Source: Anaerovirgula multivorans
GTDB taxonomy: Bacteria > Bacillota > Clostridia > Peptostreptococcales > Natronincolaceae
Assembly: GCF_900188145.1 (NCBI RefSeq)
Contig: NZ_FZOJ01000007.1
Coordinates: forward strand, 124,001 to 188,000
Direction: 5' to 3'
Length of the DNA: 64,000 bases
Position numbers and translations under genes: made by a program. Shown one piece after another: positions 26,741 through 35,879 of this stretch. The notes beneath the pieces are model-generated. The model saw only the letters and a list, made by a program, of their open reading frames with translations. It was not told the origin of the DNA and made no database searches. Position 1 is the first letter of the stretch; every line of letters starts with the position of its first letter.

Positions 26741-28057
26741 ATGAATATCAATACCGATAAGATAACTTCCGTAATTGATGGGCCTATCCCCTTAATATTA
26801 AGTCATGCAAGGAAATTGGGAATAGCCGATGAAATAAATAGTCGTACTACCCGTGATGACGAGAAGAGCATCATCTCTACTGGTATGGGTATAGAAGCTA
26901 TCATTGCCAACATCCTTACAGACCGTAAAGCACTGTACAAGATCCAGGAATTCTACGCGGATAAGGATGTGGAAAAATTTTTTTGGCCCGGGATTCAAGC
27001 TAAACATTTTAATGATGACACATTAGGCCGCATCCTGGATGCCTTCTATGAGGCGAATCCCAAGGAGATATTCACCAGTATTGCCTTAAAGAGTATTGAA
27101 ACCTACAACATCAAGGTAAAGACCATCCATGCCGACACCACCAGTATGTCGGTGTATGGCGAGTATAACACCTGTGAAGAGAATGATCTTCAGATTGTCA
27201 GGGGTCATAGCAAAGATCACCGCCCGGATCTTAAACAGATTATGTTTGGGCTTGCCAATACCAACAAGAAGGTCCTTGTAGGTGGTGAAGTTTTAAATGG
27301 AAATACCAGTGATAAAACTTGGAACAATGCTTTCATCCAGAAGATCCGTAAGACCTTGTGTCAAGCTGGCATAGAAGATATCATCTATACATCAGACGGC
27401 AGCTTTGTTACAGAGGATAACCTAACGGTGGCAAAGGGAAATGATAAGACTCCTAAGACCATCTTTATCTCAAGACTCCCCGGAAACTTCAATCTAGAGG
27501 AAAAACTAAAGCTAAAGGCCTTGTCAGCACCTGAAGCTTGGGTCCAGGTAGGCACTCTTCATGATAAAAAGAATGCTGCTATCTACAAAATCCAGAGCTT
27601 TACCGATTTCCTTTACGATATTCCGTACCGATTTATTGTCTGTCATTCCAACCATCTAGACGGACGTAAGCTCAAAGCTCTGCAGGCAGTTATAAAAAGA
27701 GAGAATGATCAGATTACCAAGGCCGTGGCTGAACTTGAAGCTGTTGATTATTACTGCGACGAAGATGCAAAGGCAGCTTTAGACAAGTTCATCGCCGAGA
27801 ATCCCTTAGAATATCACAGCCTTTCCGGCAAAACAACAGTAGAGAAAAAGGTAAAAAAGCGCTCCCACCAAGGACAGCCCCGAAAAAACGAAACGAAGGA
27901 AGTAGCAACCTGGCATAAAGTAAAGATCAGGGTTTTTGAAGAACATGTAAAGATTGATCAGCACAAGGAAAAGGCTGGCTTATTCGTACTGATAACCAAA
28001 CAACAGAATACATTGCATAGACTCCAAAATCTCTTTAATGCTTCAAAGTCTTATTAG
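26741..28057 (+). pseudogene. IS1634-family transposase, C-terminally truncated
   Basis: 438 codons. The DUF4277-like N-terminus (IDGPIPLILSHARKLGIADE) and the first catalytic Asp region (VKTIHADTTSMSVYGEY) are clear. A second Asp lies in EDIIYTSDGSFVTEDN. The usual end, with the YKxRxxIExxF-type Glu motif, is missing: after EKAGLFVLIT the frame runs into 20 unrelated residues and stops. Family members are about 550 residues, so this copy should be inactive. ATG 26741 has TGGAGGAAATCAC upstream. No inverted repeats were found bounding it. Confidence 0.8.
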
Positions 28058-28203
28058 AAGCTCTGTTTGCTATGCCACAAAATAGAAATCCCTGCTACAA
28101 ACTGGTAGTTCTGTTGTATAGTCTGTTGTTATTTGGCTAATCGGTAGAGTAATATCCTACTTTTTATCTATGTATGCGTATTTATTTGTATGGTATTTTC
28201 ATC

Positions 28204-28403
28204 CTGCGAAATATCGGTTATTTCAATGAATTTCACACAGTCCTCATCATCTTCAAATATGTTTTGACGGTTATTTTCTCTTGCCATTATATGATAAATC
28301 CCTGTTTTACTCTTTTTTCGTGCTTGTCTTGTCATATCTTACCATCTCTGCAAGAATATATCATATGTCACTCGTCCGGACAAGTCCCTGTCCCCTTGTC
28401 TCT
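28204..28403 (-). mobile_element. RAYT element fragment (5' end plus terminal repeat)
   Basis: The - strand from 28336 encodes RKKSKTGIYHIMARENNRQN, the first 40 or so residues of the RAYT transposase found whole at 46296-47054, before the sequence diverges near 28215. The region upstream of the start (28337-28403) retains the terminal repeat GGACAAGTCCCTGTCCCCTT. The rest of the gene is missing. Confidence 0.75.
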
Positions 28404-28436
28404 ACTCACTGCTTCCCGTTATGATCATGAGCTATT

Positions 28437-29009
28437 TTATTCAATAACAAATTCAGCAGCTAAATCATAGCTGTCATAATCTCCGGCTGACCTAAAATCG
28501 AAGAATTGCTTAATAATGCGATATTCTCCTTCAGCCAAGGAGCTGTATAGCCAATCCCATTCAACGGTTTCCTCCAGAGATTGCTTTGCCGGAAGCATAT
28601 ACGCAATATCATTCCAGCCCACCGCTCCTTCTATATCATAGGAAAGCTTGGTCCATGTATCATCATTTTTCCTTTCGATACAATAAAAAGTGCCATATTG
28701 GTACTCTTTATCGCTGTTGTTTTCAAATATCAGTGTAATGCTGGTAGGTGAGATGCTGTCCTTCTTGACACGAAGCGTAACGCCTTTCAATTCATTTACA
28801 ACTGCATAGTCGGTAGTCACCACTTCGAAGTCGGTTTCGCCAATTTCACCTTTGACACCGTCAACGGCAATTGCATTGCCATCGACATCAGTGTAACTGT
28901 TGCTTGCACCATCGAGGCCGTTACTGACTTCGGAGCCACTGGCAGAGCAGGCGGTTAGTACGAAAATCAAGGCGCCTGACATAAGCATGGTTAACAGTTT
29001 CTTTTTCAT
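28437..29009 (-). CDS. Lipoprotein with Ig-like domain
   Basis: 190 residues. The signal peptide ends in a lipobox (FVLTACSAS, Cys about 21), so it is a membrane-anchored lipoprotein. A 50-residue acidic, Gly/Ser-rich linker leads to a single beta-sandwich domain (about 75-185). The motifs GVTLRVKKDSISPTSITLIF and NNSDKEYQYGTFYCIERKND, with a closing LAEGEYRIIKQF, resemble a bacterial Ig-like fold found on Clostridial lipoproteins. SD AAGGAGGATTACTC. Function unknown; the neighbouring MerR/ABC cluster starts divergently. Confidence 0.75.
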   Translation of the reverse strand: MKKKLLTMLMSGALIFVLTACSASGSEVSNGLDGASNSYTDVDGNAIAVDGVKGEIGETDFEVVTTDYAVVNELKGVTLRVKKDSISPTSITLIFENNSDKEYQYGTFYCIERKNDDTWTKLSYDIEGAVGWNDIAYMLPAKQSLEETVEWDWLYSSLAEGEYRIIKQFFDFRSAGDYDSYDLAAEFVIE

Positions 29010-29204
29010 GAGTAATCCTCCTTCATCCGATTTCCTTTTTTAGCCCTTTGCTTATTAGACGAAAGAAATCTAAAAAGGTTCCTACGGGGTTCTATAAATA
29101 ATCGGAATATTGTACCATAAAGACTACTCAGGAAAGATCGGCGCCAATGGCTTCTACTTTGAATGCGAAAATATAGTATAATATATAGATAAGGTGGTGT
29201 CTAT

Positions 29205-29327
29205 ATGAGAGATTTGGAAAAACTAATTGATCAGGTTAACGGCTCAATGTCAATGGAAGGCATGCCGCTTACGAAGACTGATAAAGATAGAATCAGACAT
29301 TGCGCAGGTAATGTGGAGGTGATATTC
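29205..29327 (+). pseudogene. VbhA-like antitoxin remnant in frame with MerR gene
   Basis: The 41 codons before the MerR start encode NGSMSMEGMPLTKTDKDRIR, the characteristic antitoxin motif that inhibits Fic-type enzymes, with its own SD (AAGGTGGTG) and ATG. The frame runs without a stop into the MerR gene at 29328, so a fused product is possible in addition to MerR alone. No Fic toxin is nearby. Probably the 5' end of an antitoxin gene joined to the regulator by recombination. Confidence 0.5.
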
Positions 29328-30146
29328 ATGTTGAAAATTGGGGACTTTTCCGCCCTGTCTAAAATAAGCATCTATATGCTTCGACACTACAATGAAATAG
29401 GGCTCCTCATTCCGGCTCATATTGACGAATTTACGGGTTACCGCTACTATAGCAAGGAACAGCTTCCCGTTGCGAATCGGATACAGGCACTTAAAAGTAT
29501 GGGATTGGGTTTATCCATTATCAAGGATATTTTATCGGAATACGATAATGAAGAGAGCCTCAAAAGATATCTAATGCTTCAAGCGACTCAAAAACAGGAA
29601 GAAATAGTCACCATGCAAAAGCAGTTGTTGCTCCTTCAAACGACCATTAAAAGCCTTGAAAAGACTTCCCATCTTCCTAAGTGCAATATCGCCATCAAGG
29701 AACTTCCCAAAAGAAATGTGATAAGCTATCGCAGCACGATAGCCACCTACGATCAGGAGGGCATATTATGGAAGAAATTGTCCGAAGAAATTTCAGCGCA
29801 GAAGGTACAGTTTGCCAATCCGTGCTACAACATTGCAATATTCCACAATGAGGGTTTTGTAGAGCATGGAATTGACACAGAAGTTCAACGGGCGGTTGTG
29901 GGAACATACCAAGATACAGACACAATTAAATTTAAAACCGTTGACCCTGTAACTGCCGCCACGCTGACCTACAAAGGCGGTTATATTCAGCTAAGAGAAG
30001 TTAACGAAGCAATTGCAAGCTGGATTTCCGACAATGGTTATGAATTCAATGGTTCCATCTTTAACATCTACCATGTTTCGCCGGAAACAGAACCCGAACC
30101 GGACAATTTTATTACCGAAGTCTGTTTTCCGATAAAAAGCAAATAG
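29328..30146 (+). CDS. MerR-family regulator with GyrI-like effector domain
   Basis: 272 residues. HTH_MerR (LKIGDFSALSKISIYMLRHYNEIGLL, first 30 residues), a dimerisation coiled coil (about 80-125) and a GyrI-like small-molecule domain (about 130-272) ending FNIYHVSPETEPEPDNFITE. This is the BmrR-type layout that senses hydrophobic drugs. ATG 29328 has a near-perfect SD (TGGAGGTGATATTC). It precedes the DrrAB-type exporter genes by 130 bases with a terminator between, and probably regulates them. The upstream frame contains an antitoxin stub. Confidence 0.88.
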   Translation: MLKIGDFSALSKISIYMLRHYNEIGLLIPAHIDEFTGYRYYSKEQLPVANRIQALKSMGLGLSIIKDILSEYDNEESLKRYLMLQATQKQEEIVTMQKQLLLLQTTIKSLEKTSHLPKCNIAIKELPKRNVISYRSTIATYDQEGILWKKLSEEISAQKVQFANPCYNIAIFHNEGFVEHGIDTEVQRAVVGTYQDTDTIKFKTVDPVTAATLTYKGGYIQLREVNEAIASWISDNGYEFNGSIFNIYHVSPETEPEPDNFITEVCFPIKSK

Positions 30147-30161
30147 GCATTTGTCCGATTG

Positions 30162-30194
30162 AATCACTGTCCTTCACAAGGCAGTGATTTTTTT
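30162..30194 (+). terminator. Rho-independent terminator
   Basis: AATCACTG/CAGTGATT with an inner CCTT/AAGG helix and a T7 run. It ends the MerR gene and separates it from the ABC operon. Confidence 0.9.
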
Positions 30195-30277
30195 GCAAAA
30201 TATTTCGTTTCCACCTATTGACTCTAGCACAATGCGATACTTTACACTTGAATTAAAACAAAAAGGGGGAATCGAAT

Positions 30278-31225
30278 TTGGAAGCAATTTCAATCAACAA
30301 TCTATCAAAAGTATATAAAAGCGGAAAAAAAGCGCTGGACGGATTAAGCCTCACGGTAAAAGAAAGCGAGATATTTTCTTTATTGGGGCCGAATGGAGCA
30401 GGTAAATCAACGTTAATCAATATTCTGACAACTTATCTGCAACCTACCGCTGGGAAGGTATCCATAATGGGTAAGGATGTATGTACGGAACAAAAATCCA
30501 TTTGTTGTCTTATTGCCTGTGTGGCACAAAAGGAATCTATTGATAACCACCTATCTCTAAAAGAAAATATGCTGTTCCAGAGCCGATTATACAAGCTGGA
30601 TACCGCAACCGCTAACAAGCGGATGGATGCGCTTATTGCTGCATTTGGACTAAAGGAATATGAAAAGCACAGGATCGCAGCTTATTCTGGAGGGATTAAA
30701 CGACGCTTGGATATTGCCATGAGTATGATGTCTTTTCCCAAAATTCTGTTTCTGGATGAACCGACCGTGGGGATGGACATTGAATCGCGCAAAGCCATGT
30801 GGGATATTGTGAAGAAAATCAAGGATGATTTCGGCACAACCATTTTTCTTACGACCCACTATTTAGAAGAAGCCGATATGCTAAGCGATACAGTCTGCAT
30901 TATGCAGGATGGACACCAATTGGTGCAGGATACGCCCGAAAATTTGCGGCAGCATACTCACCAAAATACAATCAGAATTGATTTGGATAGTTCGGAAAAT
31001 CAGCGGGATTTTGGAAACTGGATTTCAGACCTGCAATTTGTCAGAGGAATACGGCAGGAACAAAATACCGTTTATGCTAACATTCAAAATGCAGCGCAGG
31101 ATTTTCACATCCTCAATCAATTGATGATGGACAAGCAAATACGCTATTCCTCAATCGGTATTGTAACACCCAGCCTTGATGATGTTTTTCTGTCCCTCAC
31201 GCAAAGCAAAGGAAGGAGTGTTTAA
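30278..31225 (+). CDS. ABC transporter ATPase, DrrA-type
   Basis: 315 residues. Walker A GPNGAGKS (about 39), signature YSGGIKRRLDIA, Walker B ILFLDEPTVGMD and switch His in TTHYLEEAD. The C-terminal 90 residues form the small extra domain seen in drug-export ATPases of the DrrA/CcmA type. Translation starts at TTG 30278 with GGGGGA upstream; no ATG gives the conserved ISINNLSKVYKSG start. Its stop overlaps the permease SD, so the two are coupled. The complex likely exports a drug or lipid-like compound under the MerR regulator. Confidence 0.9.
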   Translation: MEAISINNLSKVYKSGKKALDGLSLTVKESEIFSLLGPNGAGKSTLINILTTYLQPTAGKVSIMGKDVCTEQKSICCLIACVAQKESIDNHLSLKENMLFQSRLYKLDTATANKRMDALIAAFGLKEYEKHRIAAYSGGIKRRLDIAMSMMSFPKILFLDEPTVGMDIESRKAMWDIVKKIKDDFGTTIFLTTHYLEEADMLSDTVCIMQDGHQLVQDTPENLRQHTHQNTIRIDLDSSENQRDFGNWISDLQFVRGIRQEQNTVYANIQNAAQDFHILNQLMMDKQIRYSSIGIVTPSLDDVFLSLTQSKGRSV

Positions 31226-31226
31226 A

Positions 31227-31970
31227 ATGGAAACTTTCAATCTCCTTTGGAGAAGTGTCAAGTGGCGCTTTCAAAACCCGGTGATCATCATCATGACTTT
31301 GACTCAGCCGCTGCTATGGCTTTTACTGTTTAGCACAATATTCAGTGGAAATCAAACAAACGGGAATTATACGGCTTTTATCCTTCCCGGAATCCTGCTG
31401 ATGTGCGTATTATCCAGTTCAGGAATGAGCGGAATTGCAAACTATTCATTAAAAACAGGGGGAAGCTATTACCGTATTTACATTTCCCCAGTCAAAAAAA
31501 GTTCCATTGTGTTAAGCCATATTTTGGATGCTGCCGTATTGTCGTTTATTCAAATTGCGATTTTGATGGGAATTTCTTTTATGATGTCGGTTCGGATTGC
31601 ATCGGGGGTAAGTGGAGTGTTCCTCATGGCGTTATTGCTGTTTTTAACCGTGGCATTTGTAGCAGCTATTTCATATGCGATAAGCCATGCTTTGCCAGAT
31701 GAAAATTCTTTTATCGCCCTCGTGAATACATTTACTTTGCCATTATTCTTTGTCAGTTCGGCACTGATACCATATGAGCAAATACCGAGGGGTTTTCGTA
31801 TCCCTGTACTTATCAACCCGTTTACCCATGTTATCAATAGTCTGCGGAGGTTTGTATCGGGGGGCTTAGTGGATTGGGGGCAATTTCTATTTACAGTAGG
31901 ATTACTGCTGATTTTGTGTATTTGTAGCTTCGTACTAGCTATCCATTCATTAAAAAGGGATAGCCAGTAA
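31227..31970 (+). CDS. ABC-2 type permease, DrrB-type
   Basis: 247 residues, six membrane spans, with an N-terminal amphipathic segment (WRSVKWRFQNPVIIIMTLTQP) and the FTLPLFFVSSALIPYEQIP motif and the ending NPFTHVINSLRRF typical of DrrB permeases. ATG 31227 is preceded by GGAAGGAGTGTTTAAA; it begins one base after the ATPase stop. Membrane half of the MerR-controlled exporter. Confidence 0.9.
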   Translation: METFNLLWRSVKWRFQNPVIIIMTLTQPLLWLLLFSTIFSGNQTNGNYTAFILPGILLMCVLSSSGMSGIANYSLKTGGSYYRIYISPVKKSSIVLSHILDAAVLSFIQIAILMGISFMMSVRIASGVSGVFLMALLLFLTVAFVAAISYAISHALPDENSFIALVNTFTLPLFFVSSALIPYEQIPRGFRIPVLINPFTHVINSLRRFVSGGLVDWGQFLFTVGLLLILCICSFVLAIHSLKRDSQ

Positions 31971-32225
31971 TTTTGATTGATGAACATTTAAGCTGAGAGA
32001 AATCAGTGGATAGGGTGCCGCGCTGTATTGCAATCGTTTCTTAGATTGATTTGCCCAATTCATTGTATGTCAAATCGTAATTTGTCAGTAAGCTGTTCTA
32101 TTCAATAATATTTTTTAGTTAGGTCACCTCTTCATACTACAAAGTTCTATAACAAATATTTTGACTTCAAGTCGTTACATTATTGTGGCGGCTTTTCTAA
32201 TGCATCAAATAAAAATACAAAAGGA
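31971..32225. other. Intergenic gap before the VirB4 stub
   Basis: About 255 bases with no intact gene. The last 50 bases (TGTGGCGGCTTTTCTAATGC and the following SD) are duplicated upstream of the second VirB4 stub at 33.8 kb. Confidence 0.4.
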
Positions 32226-32234
32226 ATGATTCCT

Positions 32235-32426
32235 ATGGTAAGAAAAACGAAATCCCTAGTTTTTTCACAAGAGGATGTGCGTATCCAAGAATTCCTTGAC
32301 ATGATTGCCCCATCGGTAATTAAATTTTACACCGACTACTTTATCTGCGGTAATACCTACCGCTGCGTGTGGGCACTCCGTGAATATCCTACCTTTAACT
32401 TATTAGAGGATGAAAAAACAGCGTAG
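32235..32426 (+). pseudogene. N-terminal stub of VirB4-like conjugation ATPase (copy 1)
   Basis: 64 codons: VRIQEFLDMIAPSVIKFYTD followed by FICGNTYRCVWALREYPT. This is the start of the VirB4/TraE-type ATPase of Tn1549-like integrative conjugative elements, normally about 800 residues. Homology stops after REYPT. A diverged copy in the same orientation at 33861-34025 breaks at the same point, so both descend from one truncated sequence. SD AAAGGAATGATTCCT precedes ATG 32235. Marks a decayed conjugative element. Confidence 0.75.
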
Positions 32427-32484
32427 ATGGATTATAAAATGGGCAGTTATGAGTTAGCTAGCGACTTCTCATTATACTTATAAT

Positions 32485-33114
32485 CTACATTTCATCAAGG
32501 TATCGCTGCAGCTTGTCCGCAAGTTTACCAATATGAATACCATCAACAAATGCATGATGAACCTGGACTGCAAACGGCATCATGAATTTGCCTTCGCTTT
32601 CATAATATTTCCCCCAATCAAATATGGGTTGCGCTTTTTCCCTATTTCCAAAATCTGTGTGCGAAATATGCGTAAATGTTATCCATGGCAAGGCAGAAAA
32701 TTGATATACATCATTTTCTACAGGTCCTGTGAAATGTACTTTTTGATTTTCTGCTGTTATGATTGCCAATTGCACAAACTTCTCAATTGTATCCTGTATG
32801 GGTACATTTACTACTTTAAATAATTCTGTTTCTTTATCCAAATAAGTAAATGATGTATCAATGGATTCATATAACACAACTTCACCATCAAGAAAACGAT
32901 ACCGAAATTCCTCGATTTCATTTGCACATTTCGTAATAGTAAATATGAATGCCATCGTAAATGACCAATTTTTTTCTTTAACATGCTTTTTAAAATTACT
33001 CACATCAAGTTCAAAACTCACACAATATTGAGGCTGCACCGCATTCCTATATATTTGACAATACTCTTTTCTTTTCCATGTTTCAAAATCTATTATTTTG
33101 TATCTGTTTCCCAT
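32485..33114 (-). CDS. Chloramphenicol acetyltransferase-family protein
   Basis: 209 residues, the CAT size. The catalytic His lies in VHHAFVDGIHI (about residue 186), matching HHxxxDG. Other family blocks are KEYCQIYRNAVQPQYCVSFE at the start, EEFRYRFLDG and LPWITFTHIS. ATG 33114 has AAGGTG before it; an upstream TTG at 33132 does not. It may acetylate chloramphenicol or another acceptor; several Clostridial homologues are untested. It lies between two direct VirB4 stubs and next to a nitroreductase gene on the same strand, so it is likely cargo of the former conjugative element. Confidence 0.85.
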   Translation of the reverse strand: MGNRYKIIDFETWKRKEYCQIYRNAVQPQYCVSFELDVSNFKKHVKEKNWSFTMAFIFTITKCANEIEEFRYRFLDGEVVLYESIDTSFTYLDKETELFKVVNVPIQDTIEKFVQLAIITAENQKVHFTGPVENDVYQFSALPWITFTHISHTDFGNREKAQPIFDWGKYYESEGKFMMPFAVQVHHAFVDGIHIGKLADKLQRYLDEM

Positions 33115-33161
33115 ATTCACACCTTCGTTCAATATAATCTACATTACAATATATTTCCTTT

Positions 33162-33701
33162 TTAGTTTTGCGACCTGTCCTCGCTATAGTTCTCATACAT
33201 TACTGTATCCTCAAGTGGTTTTCTCTCAGTATTATGGCGGTTAGGACTCAAAAATCCCTTGGCGGGGTAACCTAAGACAAGTAATGCAGTTGGTTCAATG
33301 TATTCGGGTATGTTAAATTCTTTTCTTATAATATGAGGATCGAACAACCCCACCATTACGCTCCCAATATTTAATTCCCTTGCAGCCAGCATCATGTGAT
33401 CACAAATAATACCAATATCTAAATCACCCGAACATTTTTCGTCAAAAGGTCGTATTAAAGCATTTCTTTTGTCCTGACAAACAATAAGTATACATTGAGA
33501 ACCGAAAGTTTGATATGCTTTTTGAACCTTGAGAATATTATCCGGCCGCTGAACAACAATAATCTGCTGTGGTTGCTTATTGCAAGCGGTTGGTGCCATA
33601 CGTCCAGCAGATAAAATTCCGTCAAGATCATCTTTATCAATTTGTTTATCTGTAAATCCTCGAGTCGTACACCGTTGTTTTGCTAATTCTAAAAAATTCA
33701 T
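33162..33701 (-). CDS. Nitroreductase-family flavoprotein
   Basis: 179 residues. The FMN-binding N-terminus reads LAKQRCTTRGFTDKQIDKDD, followed by AGRMAPTACNKQPQQIIVV (about 32-50) and the IGIICDHMMLAARELNIGSV helix. The final RKPLEDTV motif is present, as in small nitroreductases that reduce nitroaromatics or quinones with NAD(P)H. SD GGAGGAATTTTAAA. Co-directional with the CAT-like gene, 47 bases apart, so probably one transcript. Substrate not predictable. Confidence 0.9.
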   Translation of the reverse strand: MNFLELAKQRCTTRGFTDKQIDKDDLDGILSAGRMAPTACNKQPQQIIVVQRPDNILKVQKAYQTFGSQCILIVCQDKRNALIRPFDEKCSGDLDIGIICDHMMLAARELNIGSVMVGLFDPHIIRKEFNIPEYIEPTALLVLGYPAKGFLSPNRHNTERKPLEDTVMYENYSEDRSQN

Positions 33702-33860
33702 TTTAAAATTCCTCCGTGTGCAAATATAAATAAAGGCCTGAGCATCAGCCTTTGTTATTGTACCATAAAATGTAATAAAAGTGAACTGTTATCCTCCTAA
33801 CTGTCACACTCGTGGCGGCCTTTTTTATGCTTAAAATCATACCAGAAAGGAATGATCTCT

Positions 33861-34025
33861 ATGCCAAGAAAAACAAAAGTCCAAGTAGCTTCACAAGAAG
33901 ATGTCCGTATCCAAGAATTTCTCGACATAATAGCTCTCTCCATCATCAAATTCAACACAGATCACTTCATCTGCGGCAACACCTTTCGTTGCGTTTGGGC
34001 CTTGCGTGAATACCCGACATGTTAG
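33861..34025 (+). pseudogene. N-terminal stub of VirB4-like conjugation ATPase (copy 2)
   Basis: 54 codons: VRIQEFLDIIALSIIKFNTD and FICGNTFRCVWALREYPTC then TAG. It is a diverged direct repeat of 32235-32426, including the preceding GTGGCGGCCTTTTTTATGC and SD. Similarity between the copies continues weakly past the stops (shared GAAAA and ACAGC blocks), so the truncation is ancestral. Together they bracket the CAT and nitroreductase genes. Confidence 0.7.
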
Positions 34026-34443
34026 TTATAGACGGTGAAAACAACAGCAAAACTGAAGAAGCTGTGCTAAAAAGTGAGCGTAACCGATACTGTCAACGAT
34101 ACTATTAGAGTTGTTTTTCACAAACGCTGTGATATTATTTATCATATCATCAGGAAAAATATATATCTTTCGATTATCAATTCGTTTTTTAAACGGCTCT
34201 GCCAAGCTAGAGGTGCTGTCGATTAACAGAAAAAGCAATAAATTGTGATGACCATTGAACTGGTGACTGACATTGGAATCGATAATAATACCTTTGCAGC
34301 TAAAGAAGATCTTTGTCAACTTGTATTTCAAAAGGAGACTCAAGCGAAATGGACACCTGTATAAATAAGTGCTGATGGAAATCGGCATCAATCGTGTTGG
34401 TTAAAGCCAGCAAATGATCATCCGCTCCGTATAAGTTCATCAT
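34026..34443 (-). pseudogene. AraC-type regulator, N-terminal sensor part, broken
   Basis: From ATG 34443 (SD GGAGGTATTGTTATA) the frame reads NLYGADDHLLALTNTIDADF and LFIQVSISLESPFEIQVDKD, then meets a stop near 34.3 kb. A second frame continues as CKGIIIDSNVSHQFNGHHNL and FLLIDSTSSLAEPFKKRI. This is the cupin-like sensor domain of AraC/XylS regulators with one frameshift; the C-terminal double HTH is missing. The end runs into the VirB4 stub region. Confidence 0.6.
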
Positions 34444-34531
34444 TATAACAATACCTCCTATCATAGAATTACCATGGATATTATACCATAAAAATTAAAA
34501 AATGAATTGTTATCTCTGAAGCCGTCACAAA

Positions 34532-34796
34532 ATGATATGCTCCCCTTATAGTAGACAGTTAAAATAATATAACCGTTTATTATGAGGGGAGTTTTATTAT
34601 GGGAAGAAAATCTGATGTATTATCTGAAATAAAAATAACAGCTGTAGAAGACTATTTAAAGAGCAAAAAGAGCGTTGCAAAATATGTGATGAACTATCAG
34701 TTGGTAAGACTTGCTTATTACAGTCAAGACAAAAACCGTCCCTACTTGCTTAAGAACGTTATTATTAGAGTTATAGGCATTAATGAAGGTTTTTAA
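34532..34796 (+). pseudogene. IS3-family (IS150-type) left end and orfA remnant
   Basis: TGATATGCTCCCCTTATAGT (34533-34552) is a typical terminal sequence of IS150-group elements. From ATG 34599 the frame reads MGRKSDVLSEIKITAVEDYL, a transposase HTH. A one-base shift after KSV moves the continuing helix (KICDELSVGKTCLL) into another frame. No orfB is present. A short dyad CTCCCC...GGGGAG surrounds the putative promoter. Confidence 0.6.
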
Positions 34797-34820
34797 CCGT
34801 GGTACGTCCAATAATAAAGC

Positions 34821-35015
34821 AGCGGCTTTGTCATCTGTGGCCAGGATGTCTTGCTGGATATTCTATCTCGTCATCTTCATGTCCATCCCAAAGGAGTTCA
34901 AGCTTTACGTTCCTATATCGGAAGCTATAATGGTCTTTATGCTTTGTACCAAGGAAACCTTCAAATGGATGCTACTCACCTGTGGACTTATCCAACTTTT
35001 CTTATGCATTATTAG
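34821..35015 (+). pseudogene. Fragment of PBP-like (molybdate-binding type) regulator
   Basis: One frame reads GFVICGQDVLLDILSRHLHV, then GVQALRSYIGSYNGLYALYQ and GNLQMDATHLWTYPTF, ending in TAG 35013-35015. This is the first part of a substrate-binding domain found in HTH/PBP-like fusion regulators, in which GNLQMDATHLWD is a hallmark. Both ends are missing. Confidence 0.5.
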
Positions 35016-35032
35016 TAGTTAAGCAACTCAAG

Positions 35033-35857
35033 TTAATTATTCTCTTTCTCTATTGGAATCTGTATTTCAGTTATAAATTCTTCTTCTCTAGATGTGCCAT
35101 GGATATCCAAGCGATAAATTTCCATAGAACTCCCTTTTATAAAATATCCTTCCATTTCGATAAATTCTACCATTTTTTCAAATAATTGCTGGCTTTTTCC
35201 ATAAGTTCCTCTATAAACCAAGACTGCAAAATAACCTTCCGGTAAGATCATATTATATTTTTCTTCATTGTCATCAACAAAAAAGAAAGCATTTTGGTAT
35301 AAGGTATAGTCTCCCTTTTTCATGCCTTGCTCCGAGATAAACACCCCCATATCCTTATTAGCAAATAAAAATAATTTTGAGTCATTTCTACCTTCCAGCT
35401 TACGAAATGCCAAGTTTATTTCTTCTTCTTTAGACATGGATTCTTCTATCAAAATAATTTTTCTAGTCTTTAATTTTCTTATCTTTATCTTTCCATAATC
35501 ATCTATTTTTTCGACATCTTTAAGTACCTTAATCCTTTTCTCTAAATTTCTTTTCAATGTTACTAGAGGCATAATTTCTTTCTCTATTAAGCTGATTTCC
35601 TTTTCCATTAAATGAATCGTTGTATTTATGTTTCTATCCTCTAAATATCTTTTTATCTGTTTGATGGAGAAGTTCAACTTCCTTAAATCTTTTATTACAT
35701 TTAATCTCCAAATATCCTCAAGAGAATATACTCTATAACCATTTTCTTTTCTCGCAGGAAAAATTAAGCCTTTCTCTTCATAGTAACGAATAGAGTCAGG
35801 ACCTATATCATACAGTTTACATATTTCTCCTATTCTGTATTCATATTTTTTTTTCAC
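35033..35857 (-). CDS. MerR-family regulator with GyrI-like domain
   Basis: 274 residues. HTH_MerR (RIGEICKLYDIGPDSIRYYEEKGLI), a coiled-coil dimerisation helix (about 75-115) and a GyrI-like effector domain (about 120-274). Starts at GTG 35857, after AGAGGTGATTTAT; another GTG at 35866 overlaps the SD. It is divergent from a MATE efflux gene with about 97 bases between. The spacer holds a MerR-type promoter with a 19-bp spacer and a dyad, so this protein very likely activates the efflux pump in response to a drug-like ligand. Confidence 0.9.
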   Translation of the reverse strand: MKKKYEYRIGEICKLYDIGPDSIRYYEEKGLIFPARKENGYRVYSLEDIWRLNVIKDLRKLNFSIKQIKRYLEDRNINTTIHLMEKEISLIEKEIMPLVTLKRNLEKRIKVLKDVEKIDDYGKIKIRKLKTRKIILIEESMSKEEEINLAFRKLEGRNDSKLFLFANKDMGVFISEQGMKKGDYTLYQNAFFFVDDNEEKYNMILPEGYFAVLVYRGTYGKSQQLFEKMVEFIEMEGYFIKGSSMEIYRLDIHGTSREEEFITEIQIPIEKENN

Positions 35858-35879
35858 ATAAATCACCTCTATTTTTCTC

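Noticed and set aside
28174-28470. 98-codon + strand frame near 28.3 kb
   Set aside because: It is antisense to the RAYT fragment; the same antisense frame appears at each RAYT copy.
33812-34009. Arg/Ser/His-rich frame on + strand at 33.8 kb
   Set aside because: Frame-shifted reading of the VirB4 stub, whose correct frame gives strong family motifs.
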